Of a stretch of DNA of 55,398 nt, positions 41,283 to 49,973 are shown piece by piece. A model generated the notes under the pieces. The model saw only the letters and a list, made by a program, of their open reading frames with translations. It ran no database searches and was not told the origin of the DNA. Origin of the DNA: Solirubrobacterales bacterium (GTDB lineage Bacteria > Actinomycetota > Thermoleophilia > Solirubrobacterales > Solirubrobacteraceae); the NCBI GenBank assembly GCA_027315255.1, contig DAHUYL010000012.1, positions 1 through 55,398 of the forward strand, written 5' to 3'. A program made the translations under genes and the position numbers. Within the stretch, counting starts at the first letter, position 1. Each line of letters begins with the position of its first letter.

Positions 41283-42023
41283 ATGGGGAGGGCGCTGAAG
41301 ACCGAGGCGATCGTGCTGCGATCGATTCGCTACGGCGAGGCCGACCGGATCCTGCACCTGTACACGCCCCGCCATGGGCGCCAAGCGGCGATCGCGAAGG
41401 GCGCACGGCGGGCGCGCAGCCGGTTCGGCGCCCGGCTCGAGCCGTTCTTCCGGATCGCCGTCGTGCTGCACGAGGGCAGAACCGAGCTCCACACCGTGAC
41501 CGCCGCCGACACGGTCGACGCGTACGCCGGGCTGCGCGAGCGTGCCGCCTCGCTCGACGCGGCCGCCCGCGCATGCGACGCGGTCGCCCGGCTGTTCGAG
41601 ACCGACGACCCGCATCCCGAGGTGTACTCGCTGCTTGCCAACGAGATGTCGCTGCTGGCCCGCAAGCCAGCAGCGACAGGTGAGACGTTCGCCGGGCCGG
41701 CCAACGCCCTCGCCTTCCGGCTGAAGCTGCTGCTCGCGGCCGGGCTCGTGCCGCATCTGGGCGCGTGCGCGAGCTGCGGCGAGCGCGAGCACCTGACGGG
41801 CTTCTCGGCCGCCGCCGGCGGGGTCGTGTGCGCTTCGTGCGAGGCGGCCGCATTCCCGCTCAGCGAGGAGGCGTACGGGTTCATGGTGACGGCGCTGGGG
41901 CGGCCGCTGGCGCAGGCGCCGGGTGCGTCCGAGCGGGCGTTGCGCGAGGTCGAGCGGGCGGTCCGCGAAACCGCAGAGCACCACGCGAACGTCCACCTGC
42001 GGGCGGTCCCGCGGGTCGCCTGA
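41283..42023 (+). CDS. recO: DNA repair protein RecO
   Basis: RecO helps load RecA at gaps coated with SSB. The 246-aa protein starts with the OB-fold domain (ALKTEAIVLRSIRYGEADRI and IAKGARRARSRFG), followed by a helical domain and a four-cysteine zinc finger (GACASCG ... VVCASC, about residues 158-188). The length is normal. ATG 41283 has a GAGGAG site 10 bases upstream. The leader from the shared promoter would be about 35 bases. Confidence 0.93.
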   Translation: MGRALKTEAIVLRSIRYGEADRILHLYTPRHGRQAAIAKGARRARSRFGARLEPFFRIAVVLHEGRTELHTVTAADTVDAYAGLRERAASLDAAARACDAVARLFETDDPHPEVYSLLANEMSLLARKPAATGETFAGPANALAFRLKLLLAAGLVPHLGACASCGEREHLTGFSAAAGGVVCASCEAAAFPLSEEAYGFMVTALGRPLAQAPGASERALREVERAVRETAEHHANVHLRAVPRVA

Positions 42024-42031
42024 GGCGCTGC

Positions 42032-42037
42032 CAGAAT
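42032..42037 (+). promoter_or_regulatory. -10-like box CAGAAT for dgt
   Basis: CAGAAT ends 7 bases before GTG 42045 in the 21-base gap after recO. Confidence 0.4.
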
Positions 42038-42044
42038 CAGTTAT

Positions 42045-43109
42045 GTGAACCCCGCCACCACCGGACATGCGACCGGCTCCCGCGAGCACCCCGGCGGCCC
42101 CGTCGCCGACGCGTTCGCGGCGCGGATCGCCGCCCGCGAGGAGGCCGACCTGTCACCGCTGGCGACCCGCTCCTACCCCGCGCACCGCGCCCGCCCGGAG
42201 CCCGGCTGCGGGCTGCGCACCCCGTTCCAGCGTGACCGCGACCGGATCGTCCACAGCAAGGCGTTCCGCCGGCTGAAGCACAAGACGCAGGTGTTCGTGC
42301 TGCCCTCGGGCGACCACTACCGAACCCGCCTGACGCACACGCTCGAGGTCACGCAGGTGTCGCGGACGGTCGCACGGGCGCTGGCGCTCAACGAGGACCT
42401 GGTCGAGGCGATCGGGCTCGGCCACGATCTCGGCCACCCGCCGTTCGGCCACATCGGCGAGGAGGCACTCGACACCCGCGTGTCCGAGCGATTCGGCAGA
42501 ACGTTCTGGCACAACGAGCACTCCGTCAGGATCGTCGAGGCGATCGAGCGCGACGGCGCCGGCCTCAACCTCACCGCGCCCGTGATCGACGGCATTCGCG
42601 GCCACTCCGGACGTGCCGTGAAGCCGGCCACGCTCGAAGGGCGGATCGTGCGTCTGGTCGACCGGATCGCCTACATCAACCACGACATCGACGACGCCGT
42701 GCGGGCGGGCGTGATCGCGCCCTCCGACCTGCCCCGCGACGCGATCGCGACGCTCGGCGACACCGGCTCGCGCCGGATCGACACGCTCGTGCACGACCTC
42801 GTCGAGCATTCGGGGGCGGCCGGGGACATCGTCCAGGGAGAGACGATCGGCGCCGCGATGGCGGCGCTGCGCGCATTCATGTTCGAACGGGTCTACCTCG
42901 GCCCCGTCGCCACCCGCGAGCATGCGAAGATCGACCTCGTGATCCGCACGCTGTTCGACCATCTGTGCGAGCACCCCGAGGAGCTTCCGGCGTCGATCCC
43001 GGACGGCGAGCTGTCCGACCGGGTGACCGATTACCTCGCCGGCATGACCGACCGCTTCTGCCTGGCGCAGTTCGAGGCGTTGACGGTGCCGGTCGCGTTC
43101 GCGCCGTGA
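42045..43109 (+). CDS. dgt: Deoxyguanosinetriphosphate triphosphohydrolase-like protein (HD domain)
   Basis: A 354-aa HD-domain dNTPase. The metal-binding set is His in YRTRLTHTLEV, His-Asp in LGHDLGHPPFGHIGE and Asp in RIAYINHDIDDA. FRRLKHKTQVF is the typical lead-in. These enzymes cut dNTPs to nucleosides plus triphosphate and so tune dNTP pools. The neighbouring dnaG, 14 bases downstream, is a common pairing in actinobacteria. The first 25 residues are Gly/Ala/Pro-rich and probably disordered. Confidence 0.92.
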   Translation: MNPATTGHATGSREHPGGPVADAFAARIAAREEADLSPLATRSYPAHRARPEPGCGLRTPFQRDRDRIVHSKAFRRLKHKTQVFVLPSGDHYRTRLTHTLEVTQVSRTVARALALNEDLVEAIGLGHDLGHPPFGHIGEEALDTRVSERFGRTFWHNEHSVRIVEAIERDGAGLNLTAPVIDGIRGHSGRAVKPATLEGRIVRLVDRIAYINHDIDDAVRAGVIAPSDLPRDAIATLGDTGSRRIDTLVHDLVEHSGAAGDIVQGETIGAAMAALRAFMFERVYLGPVATREHAKIDLVIRTLFDHLCEHPEELPASIPDGELSDRVTDYLAGMTDRFCLAQFEALTVPVAFAP

Positions 43110-43122
43110 GCGCCAGCACGCC

Positions 43123-44949
43123 GTGAGTCGCTACACGCGGGACTCCGTCGATCGCGTCCGCGAGGCGGTCGACATCGTGACGCTGATCTCCTCGCGGGTC
43201 GACCTGCAGCGCAAGGGGGTCGACAGCTGGTTCGGCTGCTGCCCGTTCCACGACGAGCACACCCCGTCGTTCCACGTGCGTCCCGACGAGAAGCACTACT
43301 ACTGCTTCGGCTGCTCGGAGTCCGGCGACGCGTTCGACTTCGTCATGCAGACCGAGGGGCTCGACTTCGCCCGCGCGCTCGAATCGCTTGCCGACCGGTT
43401 CGGCGTCACGCTCCAGACCGAGGAGGAGGATCCCGCCGCGGCGGCGGCCCGGGCCCGACGCGAGCGCCTATACGCGCTGCTGGGGCGCGCCGCCACGTAC
43501 TACGCGCGCCAGCTGTGGTTCGACGGGGCACGCGCAGAGGCGCTGGCAGCGCGTCGCTACCTGCTCGACCGTGGCTTCACCGAGGAGATCCTGCGCGAGT
43601 TCCGCGTCGGCTTCGCTCCGCCCGGCTGGGACACGCTGCTGCTCGCCTCGCGCCGGGCCGGGTTCAGCGAGGAGGAGCTGCTCGTCACGGGCGTCGTGCA
43701 GCGCTCGCGGCGTGACCCCGGGAAGCTGCTCGACCGCTTCCGGGGCCGCGTGATGTTCCCCACCGCCGACGTCCTCGGCCGCGTCCGCGGCTTCGGCGCC
43801 CGCGCGCTCAGCCCCGAGGACCAGCCCAAGTACCTCAACACCTCCGAGGGCGACGTCTACCACAAGCGAGAGGTCCTGTACGGGATCGACCTCGCGCGCC
43901 GGGCGGCGGCGAAGGCCGGGCGGATGGTGCTCGTCGAGGGCTACACCGACGTGCTGGCCCTGCACCAGGCGGGGGTTCGCAACGCGGTCGGGATCATGGG
44001 CACCTCGCTGACCCGCGAGCAGGTCGCCGAGCTCGTGCGGATCGTCGGCACGCTCGAGCTGTGCCTCGACGCCGACCCCGCCGGCCAGGGCGCGATGGTG
44101 CGTGCCGCGCAGCTGGCCGCCCAACTATGCGCCGACCAGCGGCTCGAGCTGCGGGTCGTGCCGCTCCCACCGGGCGCCGATCCGGGCGAGCTGCTCGCGC
44201 GCGAGGGGCCCGACGCGCTCCGCGACCGGGTCGCGAGTTCGGTCCCATACGTGGTGTTCGAGGTCGACCGGATCCTGGCGGGGGCCGATCTGGGGAGCGC
44301 GGAGGGAAAGGATCGCGCGCTCGCGGCGCTGCGCCCCGCGCTCGCGTCGCTGGGGCAGAGCGTCCTTCGCGACGAGCTCTTGCGGCGAGTCGCCGGCGCG
44401 CTGGAGCTGACCGATGCGCGGCTCGTGACGTTGCTCGAGGCGGGTGCCCGGAACGGCCGCGCCGCCGGCGGCAATGCCACTGCACGGGGCCCGGGGCCGG
44501 CCGCGCCGCGTGCGACTCCGCCGGCCGGCCTCGATCCGGTGCTCATGCGCGAGCGCGCGTTCCTGGCGATGTGCGTGGCGGCGCCCGGTCCCGGTGCTGC
44601 TGCGCTCGCCCAGGTCGAGCCCGACGAGCTTCTGTCGAGCGAGGTGCTTCGCCGCGCCGCCAGGCACCTCGTCGGGCGGCTCGCAGCGCCGATGTCCGAG
44701 CTCCCGCGCGACGACGACGAGCTGGCCCGCGCGATCGCCGATCTGGTCGATCGGGCCGGCCGCGGCGGACCGATCAGCGCCGACTCGCTCGAGCACTCGC
44801 GGCTGCTGCTCGAGCGCGCCCGGCTCGAGCGGCGGATCGCCCGGGCACGGGCGCAGGAGACGGCTGCGATCCCGGCGCTCGCGCGCGAGCGTGAGCAGGT
44901 GCTCGAGGCGCTCGCGGCGGTGGGCGGGCGGCTCGAGCGGACGCACTGA
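43123..44949 (+). CDS. dnaG: DNA primase DnaG
   Basis: The replication primase. The 608-aa protein has the CHC2 zinc finger (Cys40, His43, Cys61, Cys64 in CCPFHDEHTPSF and YYCFGCSESG). The TOPRIM catalytic core carries Glu in MVLVEGYTDVLALHQAG (about residue 272) and the DxD-type motif in CLDADPAGQG (about 314-320). A helical C-terminal part (about 430-608) would contact the replicative helicase and is poorly conserved. The GTG start is 14 bases after dgt, so the two are likely co-transcribed. Confidence 0.96.
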   Translation: MSRYTRDSVDRVREAVDIVTLISSRVDLQRKGVDSWFGCCPFHDEHTPSFHVRPDEKHYYCFGCSESGDAFDFVMQTEGLDFARALESLADRFGVTLQTEEEDPAAAAARARRERLYALLGRAATYYARQLWFDGARAEALAARRYLLDRGFTEEILREFRVGFAPPGWDTLLLASRRAGFSEEELLVTGVVQRSRRDPGKLLDRFRGRVMFPTADVLGRVRGFGARALSPEDQPKYLNTSEGDVYHKREVLYGIDLARRAAAKAGRMVLVEGYTDVLALHQAGVRNAVGIMGTSLTREQVAELVRIVGTLELCLDADPAGQGAMVRAAQLAAQLCADQRLELRVVPLPPGADPGELLAREGPDALRDRVASSVPYVVFEVDRILAGADLGSAEGKDRALAALRPALASLGQSVLRDELLRRVAGALELTDARLVTLLEAGARNGRAAGGNATARGPGPAAPRATPPAGLDPVLMRERAFLAMCVAAPGPGAAALAQVEPDELLSSEVLRRAARHLVGRLAAPMSELPRDDDELARAIADLVDRAGRGGPISADSLEHSRLLLERARLERRIARARAQETAAIPALAREREQVLEALAAVGGRLERTH

Positions 44950-45086
44950 GGAGCCGCCACGCCGGCACGCGTCGAATAGGCGTCCAGGCAGCGCCGTCCA
45001 CGGCGGGGGACGCAGCCTCCGTGGCCGAACAGAAGTCCAGGGCCCGCGGGCCGGCGGTGAGCGCCGAGCGCGGGTTCGGGGACGCT

Positions 45087-47060
45087 GTGATCGCACATCG
45101 AAATCGCTCGCTCAGCCTGTTCGCCGCCGCGCTCTGTGCGGGGGTTCCCGCATTCGCGGCTCCCGGCGCCGCGCTCGCCTCGGATCCCGGTGGTCTCCAG
45201 TTCGCCGGCTGCGTCTCCGAAGCCGGGCCCGAGCAGTGCAGCGCGCAGGGCTTCGGGCTCGAGCAGCCGGCCGGCGTAGCGGTCAGCCCCGACGGGAGGA
45301 ACGTGTACGTCGCGGGTGCCGGCGGCGGCGCCGTCGCGGTGTTCGACCGCAGCGCGAGCGGGGCGCTGACGTTCGTCGGATGCGTCGGCGGAACCGACAA
45401 GGGAACCGACCCGCAGTGCACTTCGACGGCCGGCACAGTGACCCCCGAGGCGGTCGCGGTCAGCCCCGACGGCGCCGACGTGTACGTCCTCGACCAGGGT
45501 CAGATCGACGTGTTCGCGCGGGCGGCGGACGGGTCGTTGAAGCCGACCGGTTGCGTCGGTGACGCCTACCAGCCCGGCTGTGCGACGAGCGCCCCGGGCA
45601 ACACGCTGTATCCCTACCACTATCCGGGAGCGATCGTGATCAGCCCCGACGGCAGCCGCGTGTACACGGCGACCGACGACGGTGGCGTCTACAACGGCGC
45701 CGTCGACGAGTTCGCGCGCAGCCCCGCCGGCACGCTGACGTCGCTCGACTGCGTCGAGGCCAGCGGCGGGACGGAGCGCGACTGCTCGACCTCCTCGCCG
45801 GCGCTGGTCGCGGCCTCGTCGCTCGCGCTCAGCCCCGCGGGTTACCTGTTCGTGGGTGGCAGCGAGGCCGTCGCGAGCTTTCGGATCGACGCGAACGGCA
45901 AGCTGGCGGCGAGTGCCTGCCTCGGACAGGTGAGCGGATGCACGGCCGCGCCGGCGCTGGCCGGCGCCGACTACTCGCCGAACAGCCTGGCGCTCTCCCC
46001 GGACGGCTCGACGCTGTACGTCGCGGCGCACGAGTCGGCGGCGATCGACGTGCTCGCCACCGGGAACGGAACCCTCACGCCCGAGGGCTGCGCCGCAGCC
46101 TCGGACAGCGCGTGCGCCGCGACGGTGCCGCAGGCGTGCGGCCCGGCGGGGCTGGTGGTCTCGGGTGACGGGTTGAACGTGTACGCGGTCGATGCCTGCT
46201 CGAACACGCTGCTCTCGTTCTCGCGATCGAACAGCGGCGCGATCGCCTACGCCGGCTGCGTGGCGGAGCCCGGCGGCTCCTACCCCTGCGCCGCAAGCTA
46301 CCCCGGCCTCGAGGGGCCGCTGGCGATCGCGCTCGCGCCGGACGACGCCGAGCTGCTCGTCACGGGCGAGGGGCGGGATTCAGTGGCGGCATTCACCCGC
46401 AAGCCGCAGTCCTCGACCGGCGTCACGATCGGCGGCCCCGGCGGCCCGGGCGGGCTCGGGAGCGTGGGCTCGGTCGGCATCACAGGGGTGGGTGGCGTCG
46501 CAGGCAGCTCCTCGGGCGGAGGCGGAGGGGGCGGAGGGGGCGGAGGCGGAGGCGGAGGGGGCGGAGGCGGTCAGGGCGGCGCTGCCTCGGGCGGCAGGGC
46601 GGGCGGCGCTGCCGGCGCCGGGAGATCGGTGCTCGCGCTCGGTCGGTTCGCTCAGACCCGCCGGCGCTGGAGCGAGCTGCGACCGGCGAAGCACCGGCGG
46701 ACCGCCTATGGCACGGCGTTCAGGTTCACCGCGAACTCGAGCGCGTGGGTGACGTTGACGTTCGCAGCGCACGTCCGCTCGAGGGTGCGGCGCGACCACA
46801 GGTGGCGCGTCCGGTGGCGCTGGGTGATCGCCGGCAGGATCGCCACGCACGCCCGCACGGGTCTCAACGTGATCAAGTTCTTCGGGCGGATCGGGCGGGG
46901 GCTGCAGCTGCGGCCGGGCGCCTACACCGTGACGCTGACCGCGCGCGCGGCCGCAGCGCAGCGCGGACGACCGCTCAGGCTCGGCTTCACGATTCTCGCT
47001 CGGCGCTGGCAGCCACCCGCACGACGGCACCGCACGCGCTCTGCCGCCTGCTGCCGATAA
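45087..47060 (+). CDS. Secreted beta-propeller protein with poly-glycine linker and C-terminal surface domain
   Basis: About 657 aa. A Sec signal peptide (RNRSLSLFAAALCAGVPAFA, cleavage after ALA) leads into roughly seven repeats of the kind AVSPDGRNVYVAG, AVSPDGADVYVLD and VISPDGSRVYTAT, the lactonase/YVTN beta-propeller pattern. Cysteine pairs such as GCV...C recur between blades and may form disulfides. A run of 20 glycines follows, then a basic C-terminal domain ending with LQLRPGAYTVTLTARAAA, a motif type that I associate with secreted actinobacterial proteins. Substrate unknown. GTG 45087 gives a clean signal peptide; GTG 45021 would add 22 residues before it. Confidence 0.82.
   Translation: MIAHRNRSLSLFAAALCAGVPAFAAPGAALASDPGGLQFAGCVSEAGPEQCSAQGFGLEQPAGVAVSPDGRNVYVAGAGGGAVAVFDRSASGALTFVGCVGGTDKGTDPQCTSTAGTVTPEAVAVSPDGADVYVLDQGQIDVFARAADGSLKPTGCVGDAYQPGCATSAPGNTLYPYHYPGAIVISPDGSRVYTATDDGGVYNGAVDEFARSPAGTLTSLDCVEASGGTERDCSTSSPALVAASSLALSPAGYLFVGGSEAVASFRIDANGKLAASACLGQVSGCTAAPALAGADYSPNSLALSPDGSTLYVAAHESAAIDVLATGNGTLTPEGCAAASDSACAATVPQACGPAGLVVSGDGLNVYAVDACSNTLLSFSRSNSGAIAYAGCVAEPGGSYPCAASYPGLEGPLAIALAPDDAELLVTGEGRDSVAAFTRKPQSSTGVTIGGPGGPGGLGSVGSVGITGVGGVAGSSSGGGGGGGGGGGGGGGGGGGQGGAASGGRAGGAAGAGRSVLALGRFAQTRRRWSELRPAKHRRTAYGTAFRFTANSSAWVTLTFAAHVRSRVRRDHRWRVRWRWVIAGRIATHARTGLNVIKFFGRIGRGLQLRPGAYTVTLTARAAAAQRGRPLRLGFTILARRWQPPARRHRTRSAACCR
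46516..46570 (+). repeat. GGCGGA/GGGGGCGGA microsatellite encoding poly-Gly
   Basis: An uninterrupted run of glycine codons (GGA, GGC, GGG) in 6- and 9-base tandem units between the propeller and the C-terminal domain. It is prone to slippage, and the linker length may vary between isolates. Confidence 0.8.
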
Positions 47061-47111
47061 AGTGGACGTGCCGAGTCCGGTAGCTGGGCCGGTCTCTTCG
47101 AATAACCGCAT

Positions 47112-47184
47112 TCCGGGGTAGCTCAATCGGCAGAGCGTTCGGCTGTTAACCGAAATGTTGTGGGTTCGAGTCCCACCCCCGGAG
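47112..47184 (+). tRNA. tRNA-Asn (anticodon GTT)
   Basis: The full cloverleaf can be drawn: acceptor TCCGGGG/CCCCGGA (47112-47118 with 47177-47183), D stem GCTC/GAGC, anticodon stem TTCGG/CCGAA around the loop CTGTTAA with anticodon GTT at 47145-47147, and T stem GTGGG/CCCAC around TTCGAGT. The discriminator base is G47184. The 3' CCA is not encoded. No integrase or attachment-site duplication is seen next to it. Confidence 0.96.
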
Positions 47185-47206
47185 CTCGCTCGGTCGCTTC
47201 CGTGGG

Positions 47207-48415
47207 TCAGCGGCGGGCCAGCCGCTCGACGAGCTCCGCGGCCCGCGCGGCGCCGTCGCGTGCCTCGGCCCGAGCGCCGAACTGAGCCGCACGGGCGGCG
47301 TACGGCGCGTCAGGGTCGAGCGCGCGCTGGACGGCCAAGCGCACCGTCAGCGGGGAGAGCAGCCGCCAGGGCAGGCGCAGCCCGGCCCCCGACCAGGCGA
47401 GCCGGGCCGCGTTCTCGGGCATGTCGCCGACGTGGGGGACCGCGAGGACAGGTACGCCGCAGGCGAGCGCCCGCGCGAGCGTGCCGTGACCGGCGTGGGA
47501 GATCACGAGCGACGCGGCCGGAAGCATGCGCGCGTACGACACCCAGTCGACGAGCCGCGTGCGCGCGCCGGCGCGGGCCGGCGCCGTCAGCGGCCGCCGG
47601 TTGGTCGTGGCGAGCACCCGCACCCGGGGTCCCCGACGCGCGCTCAGCCCGGTGAGCGCGGCGCGCAGCAGCCGCTGTCGCGGGTCCTGGGCGGTCGACG
47701 GGGCGACCACGACGAGCGGCTCCGGGCCCGGTGGCAGCGGCACCTCGGACGCCGCCGGCTCCCACTGCAGGGGCCCGACGACGTGCACATGCCCGGGCCA
47801 CTGCCGCGGGTACTCGAGCGCGGGGAAGGTCCCGACCAGGCAGAGCTGCTCGCTGAGGCCGCCGTGGAGTCGCTCGAGCCAAGGCAGTCCGAGCCGGTGG
47901 CGCAGCTCGTTCAGCTCGTCGCGCCCGCGGCGCAGCCCGACCTCGACCGGCCGTTCGAGCGCGGCCCACAGTGCACGTCCCGCCGCCGTCCGCGGCGGTT
48001 GCGCTCCGAGCCCGAATGGCGCAAAGCCCGGCGCCGCAACCGGGTAGAGGTGGGGGACGAGCGTCGCCACCGGCACGTGCTCGAGCTCGCCGGCGAGCGC
48101 CGGTGCGAGCGTGAGGACATCGTGGACGACCACATCAGGAGCGCGTGCCGCGATCGCAGAGCGGCTGACCGGAGTCGCGCGCAGCACCGCGCCGTATGGC
48201 GACAGTGGCCGCTCCCGGGTCGGGAACACGGGGTACTCCGGCGACCGGACGAACTCCATCCCGGATGCCTCGACTGGACCGCGCCAGCGCTCCCACGTCT
48301 CGAACGCGACCCCGTGGCCGCGGGCGGCGAGCTCGGCGCCGAGCGCGAGCATCGGGAAGGCGTGGCCCGGGTCGCCAAAGGCGCCGAGGAACACCCGCAG
48401 GTGCCGCGTGGTCAA
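47207..48415 (-). CDS. UGT-like glycosyltransferase (GT1 family, MGT/GtfA type)
   Basis: A 402-aa GT-B fold glycosyltransferase that would move a sugar from a nucleotide donor to a small molecule or lipid. The N-terminus has VFLGAFGDPGHAFPMLALG, the acceptor-domain opening with the catalytic His. The donor-binding domain has VISHAGHGTLARALACGVP and AVPHVGDMPENAARL, the family's HxGxGT signature. The acceptor is unknown. TTG 48415 overlaps the stop of the upstream LLM gene as TTGA, so the two are probably coupled. It ends 22 bases from tRNA-Asn, converging on it. Confidence 0.88.
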   Translation of the reverse strand: MTTRHLRVFLGAFGDPGHAFPMLALGAELAARGHGVAFETWERWRGPVEASGMEFVRSPEYPVFPTRERPLSPYGAVLRATPVSRSAIAARAPDVVVHDVLTLAPALAGELEHVPVATLVPHLYPVAAPGFAPFGLGAQPPRTAAGRALWAALERPVEVGLRRGRDELNELRHRLGLPWLERLHGGLSEQLCLVGTFPALEYPRQWPGHVHVVGPLQWEPAASEVPLPPGPEPLVVVAPSTAQDPRQRLLRAALTGLSARRGPRVRVLATTNRRPLTAPARAGARTRLVDWVSYARMLPAASLVISHAGHGTLARALACGVPVLAVPHVGDMPENAARLAWSGAGLRLPWRLLSPLTVRLAVQRALDPDAPYAARAAQFGARAEARDGAARAAELVERLARR

Positions 48416-49446
48416 GCTGCGAGCTCGGCCAGCTGCTCGAGCTGCCGTGCCTGCTGCTCGGCGGACGCGGCGACCGGCGCAGCGATCAGGGTGCCGACGC
48501 CTGCCTCCCGGTATGCCGCGAGCCGGTCGGCGACCCGCTCGCGCGGGCCGCACAGGCACACCATGTCGATCAGCTCGCCGGGCAGGGCGCGGCAGGCCTC
48601 CTCGCGCTTGCCCGTGAGGAACAGGTCCTGCACGCGGGCGGCGTCGTCGGCAAAGCCGTACTGCTCCATCAGCGTCTTGTAGAAGTTCTGCTCGCGCGAG
48701 CCCATCCCGCCGACGTACAGCGCCAGTCCGGGTCGCATGTGGTCGCGCGCGGACTCGAGGTCGTCGGAGATGTGCACGCTCACCATCGGCGCGATCTCCA
48801 CCTCGCCGAGTGCTCGGCCGGAGCGTTCGGCGCCCTGCGCCAGCAGCCCGCGGAAGTGGCTGATGTGCTCGGGCGAGAAGAACGTCGGCAGCCAGCCGTC
48901 GGCGATCTCGCCGGCAAGCGCGGTGTTGCGCGGGCCGAGCGCCGCCAGGTAGATCGGGATGCGCTCCTGTACGGGTGCGATCGTCAGCTTCAGCGCCTTG
49001 CCCGGACCGTTCGGCAGCGGCAGCTCGAGCGTCTCGCCGTGGTAGACGAGTCGCTCGCGGGCGAGCGCCATCCGCACGACCTCGACGTACTCGCGCGTGC
49101 GCCGCAGCTGCCGCGCGAACGGCTGACCGTGCCATCCCTCGGAGACCTGCGGCCCGGACGAACCGAGCCCCAGGATCAGCCGGCCGCCCGACAGCCCATC
49201 GAGCGTGGCGGCGGTCATCGCGGTCATCGCCGGCGTGCGGGCGGGCATCTGAAAGACGGCCGAGCCGAGCTTGACCCGGCTGGTTGCGCCCGCGAGCCAG
49301 CCGAGCACCGTGGCGGCGTCGGAGCCGTACGCCTCGGCTGCCCAGACCGAGTCGTAGCCGAGTCGCTCGGCGGCGACGGCGGCGGCGTGCTGCGCCTCGG
49401 GACCCATCCACAGCCCCCAGTAGCCGATGTGCAGCCCGAGCTTCAC
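48412..49446 (-). CDS. Luciferase-like monooxygenase-family (LLM) flavin/F420-dependent oxidoreductase
   Basis: A 344-aa TIM-barrel protein: KLGLHIGYWGLW, AAERLGYDSVWAAEAYGSDA, GSAVFQMPARTPAMTA, LGLGSSGPQVSEGWHG and IPIYLAALGPRNTALAGEIA. The last blocks are typical of F420-dependent members, for example those of the methylene-H4MPT reductase-like group, but cofactor choice is inferred. GTG 49446 follows TAGGAT by 7 bases. It forms a probable two-gene operon with the glycosyltransferase. A real F420 enzyme (fgd) is encoded 0.5 kb away. Confidence 0.85.
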   Translation of the reverse strand: MKLGLHIGYWGLWMGPEAQHAAAVAAERLGYDSVWAAEAYGSDAATVLGWLAGATSRVKLGSAVFQMPARTPAMTAMTAATLDGLSGGRLILGLGSSGPQVSEGWHGQPFARQLRRTREYVEVVRMALARERLVYHGETLELPLPNGPGKALKLTIAPVQERIPIYLAALGPRNTALAGEIADGWLPTFFSPEHISHFRGLLAQGAERSGRALGEVEIAPMVSVHISDDLESARDHMRPGLALYVGGMGSREQNFYKTLMEQYGFADDAARVQDLFLTGKREEACRALPGELIDMVCLCGPRERVADRLAAYREAGVGTLIAAPVAASAEQQARQLEQLAELAA

Positions 49447-49453
49447 GGACGCG

Positions 49454-49459
49454 ATCCTA
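49454..49459 (-). promoter_or_regulatory. -10-like box TAGGAT for the LLM gene
   Basis: On the minus strand TAGGAT ends 7 bases before GTG 49446, the leaderless arrangement, and lies 27 bases past the stop of the upstream mini-gene. Confidence 0.45.
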
Positions 49460-49485
49460 GGCGACCGCGGCTGCCGATGGCCGCG

Positions 49486-49836
<351 letters not shown>

Positions 49837-49891
49837 TCACCCTCAACTCCGTGCTGTTCGCTTGGTTGCACCCTGCGGCGGGCGATCATGC

Positions 49892-49901
49892 GACAGGTGT
49901 C
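49892..49901. promoter_or_regulatory. Small palindrome GACAGGTGTC in the fgd/mini-gene divergent region
   Basis: GACA and TGTC flank two bases. AGGTGTC occurs again over the mini-gene ribosome-binding site on the other strand. A possible operator for the divergent pair; no binding protein can be named. Confidence 0.3.
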
Positions 49902-49928
49902 AATACCTCGTGAGGCGCTCCCGCCCGG

Positions 49929-49934
49929 TATAAC
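49929..49934 (+). promoter_or_regulatory. -10-like box TATAAC for fgd
   Basis: TATAAC is among the strongest boxes in the window. It lies 39 bases before ATG 49974, giving a leader of about 33 bases. Confidence 0.5.
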
Positions 49935-49973
49935 TTGGAGGTGGAGAGGCGCGCGCCCTGCGATCATGACGGG

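Noticed and set aside
47112..47184. tRNA-Asn as an integration site
   Set aside because: No integrase gene or repeated 3' tRNA sequence was seen nearby; the two Xer genes are far away and look like chromosomal dimer-resolution enzymes.
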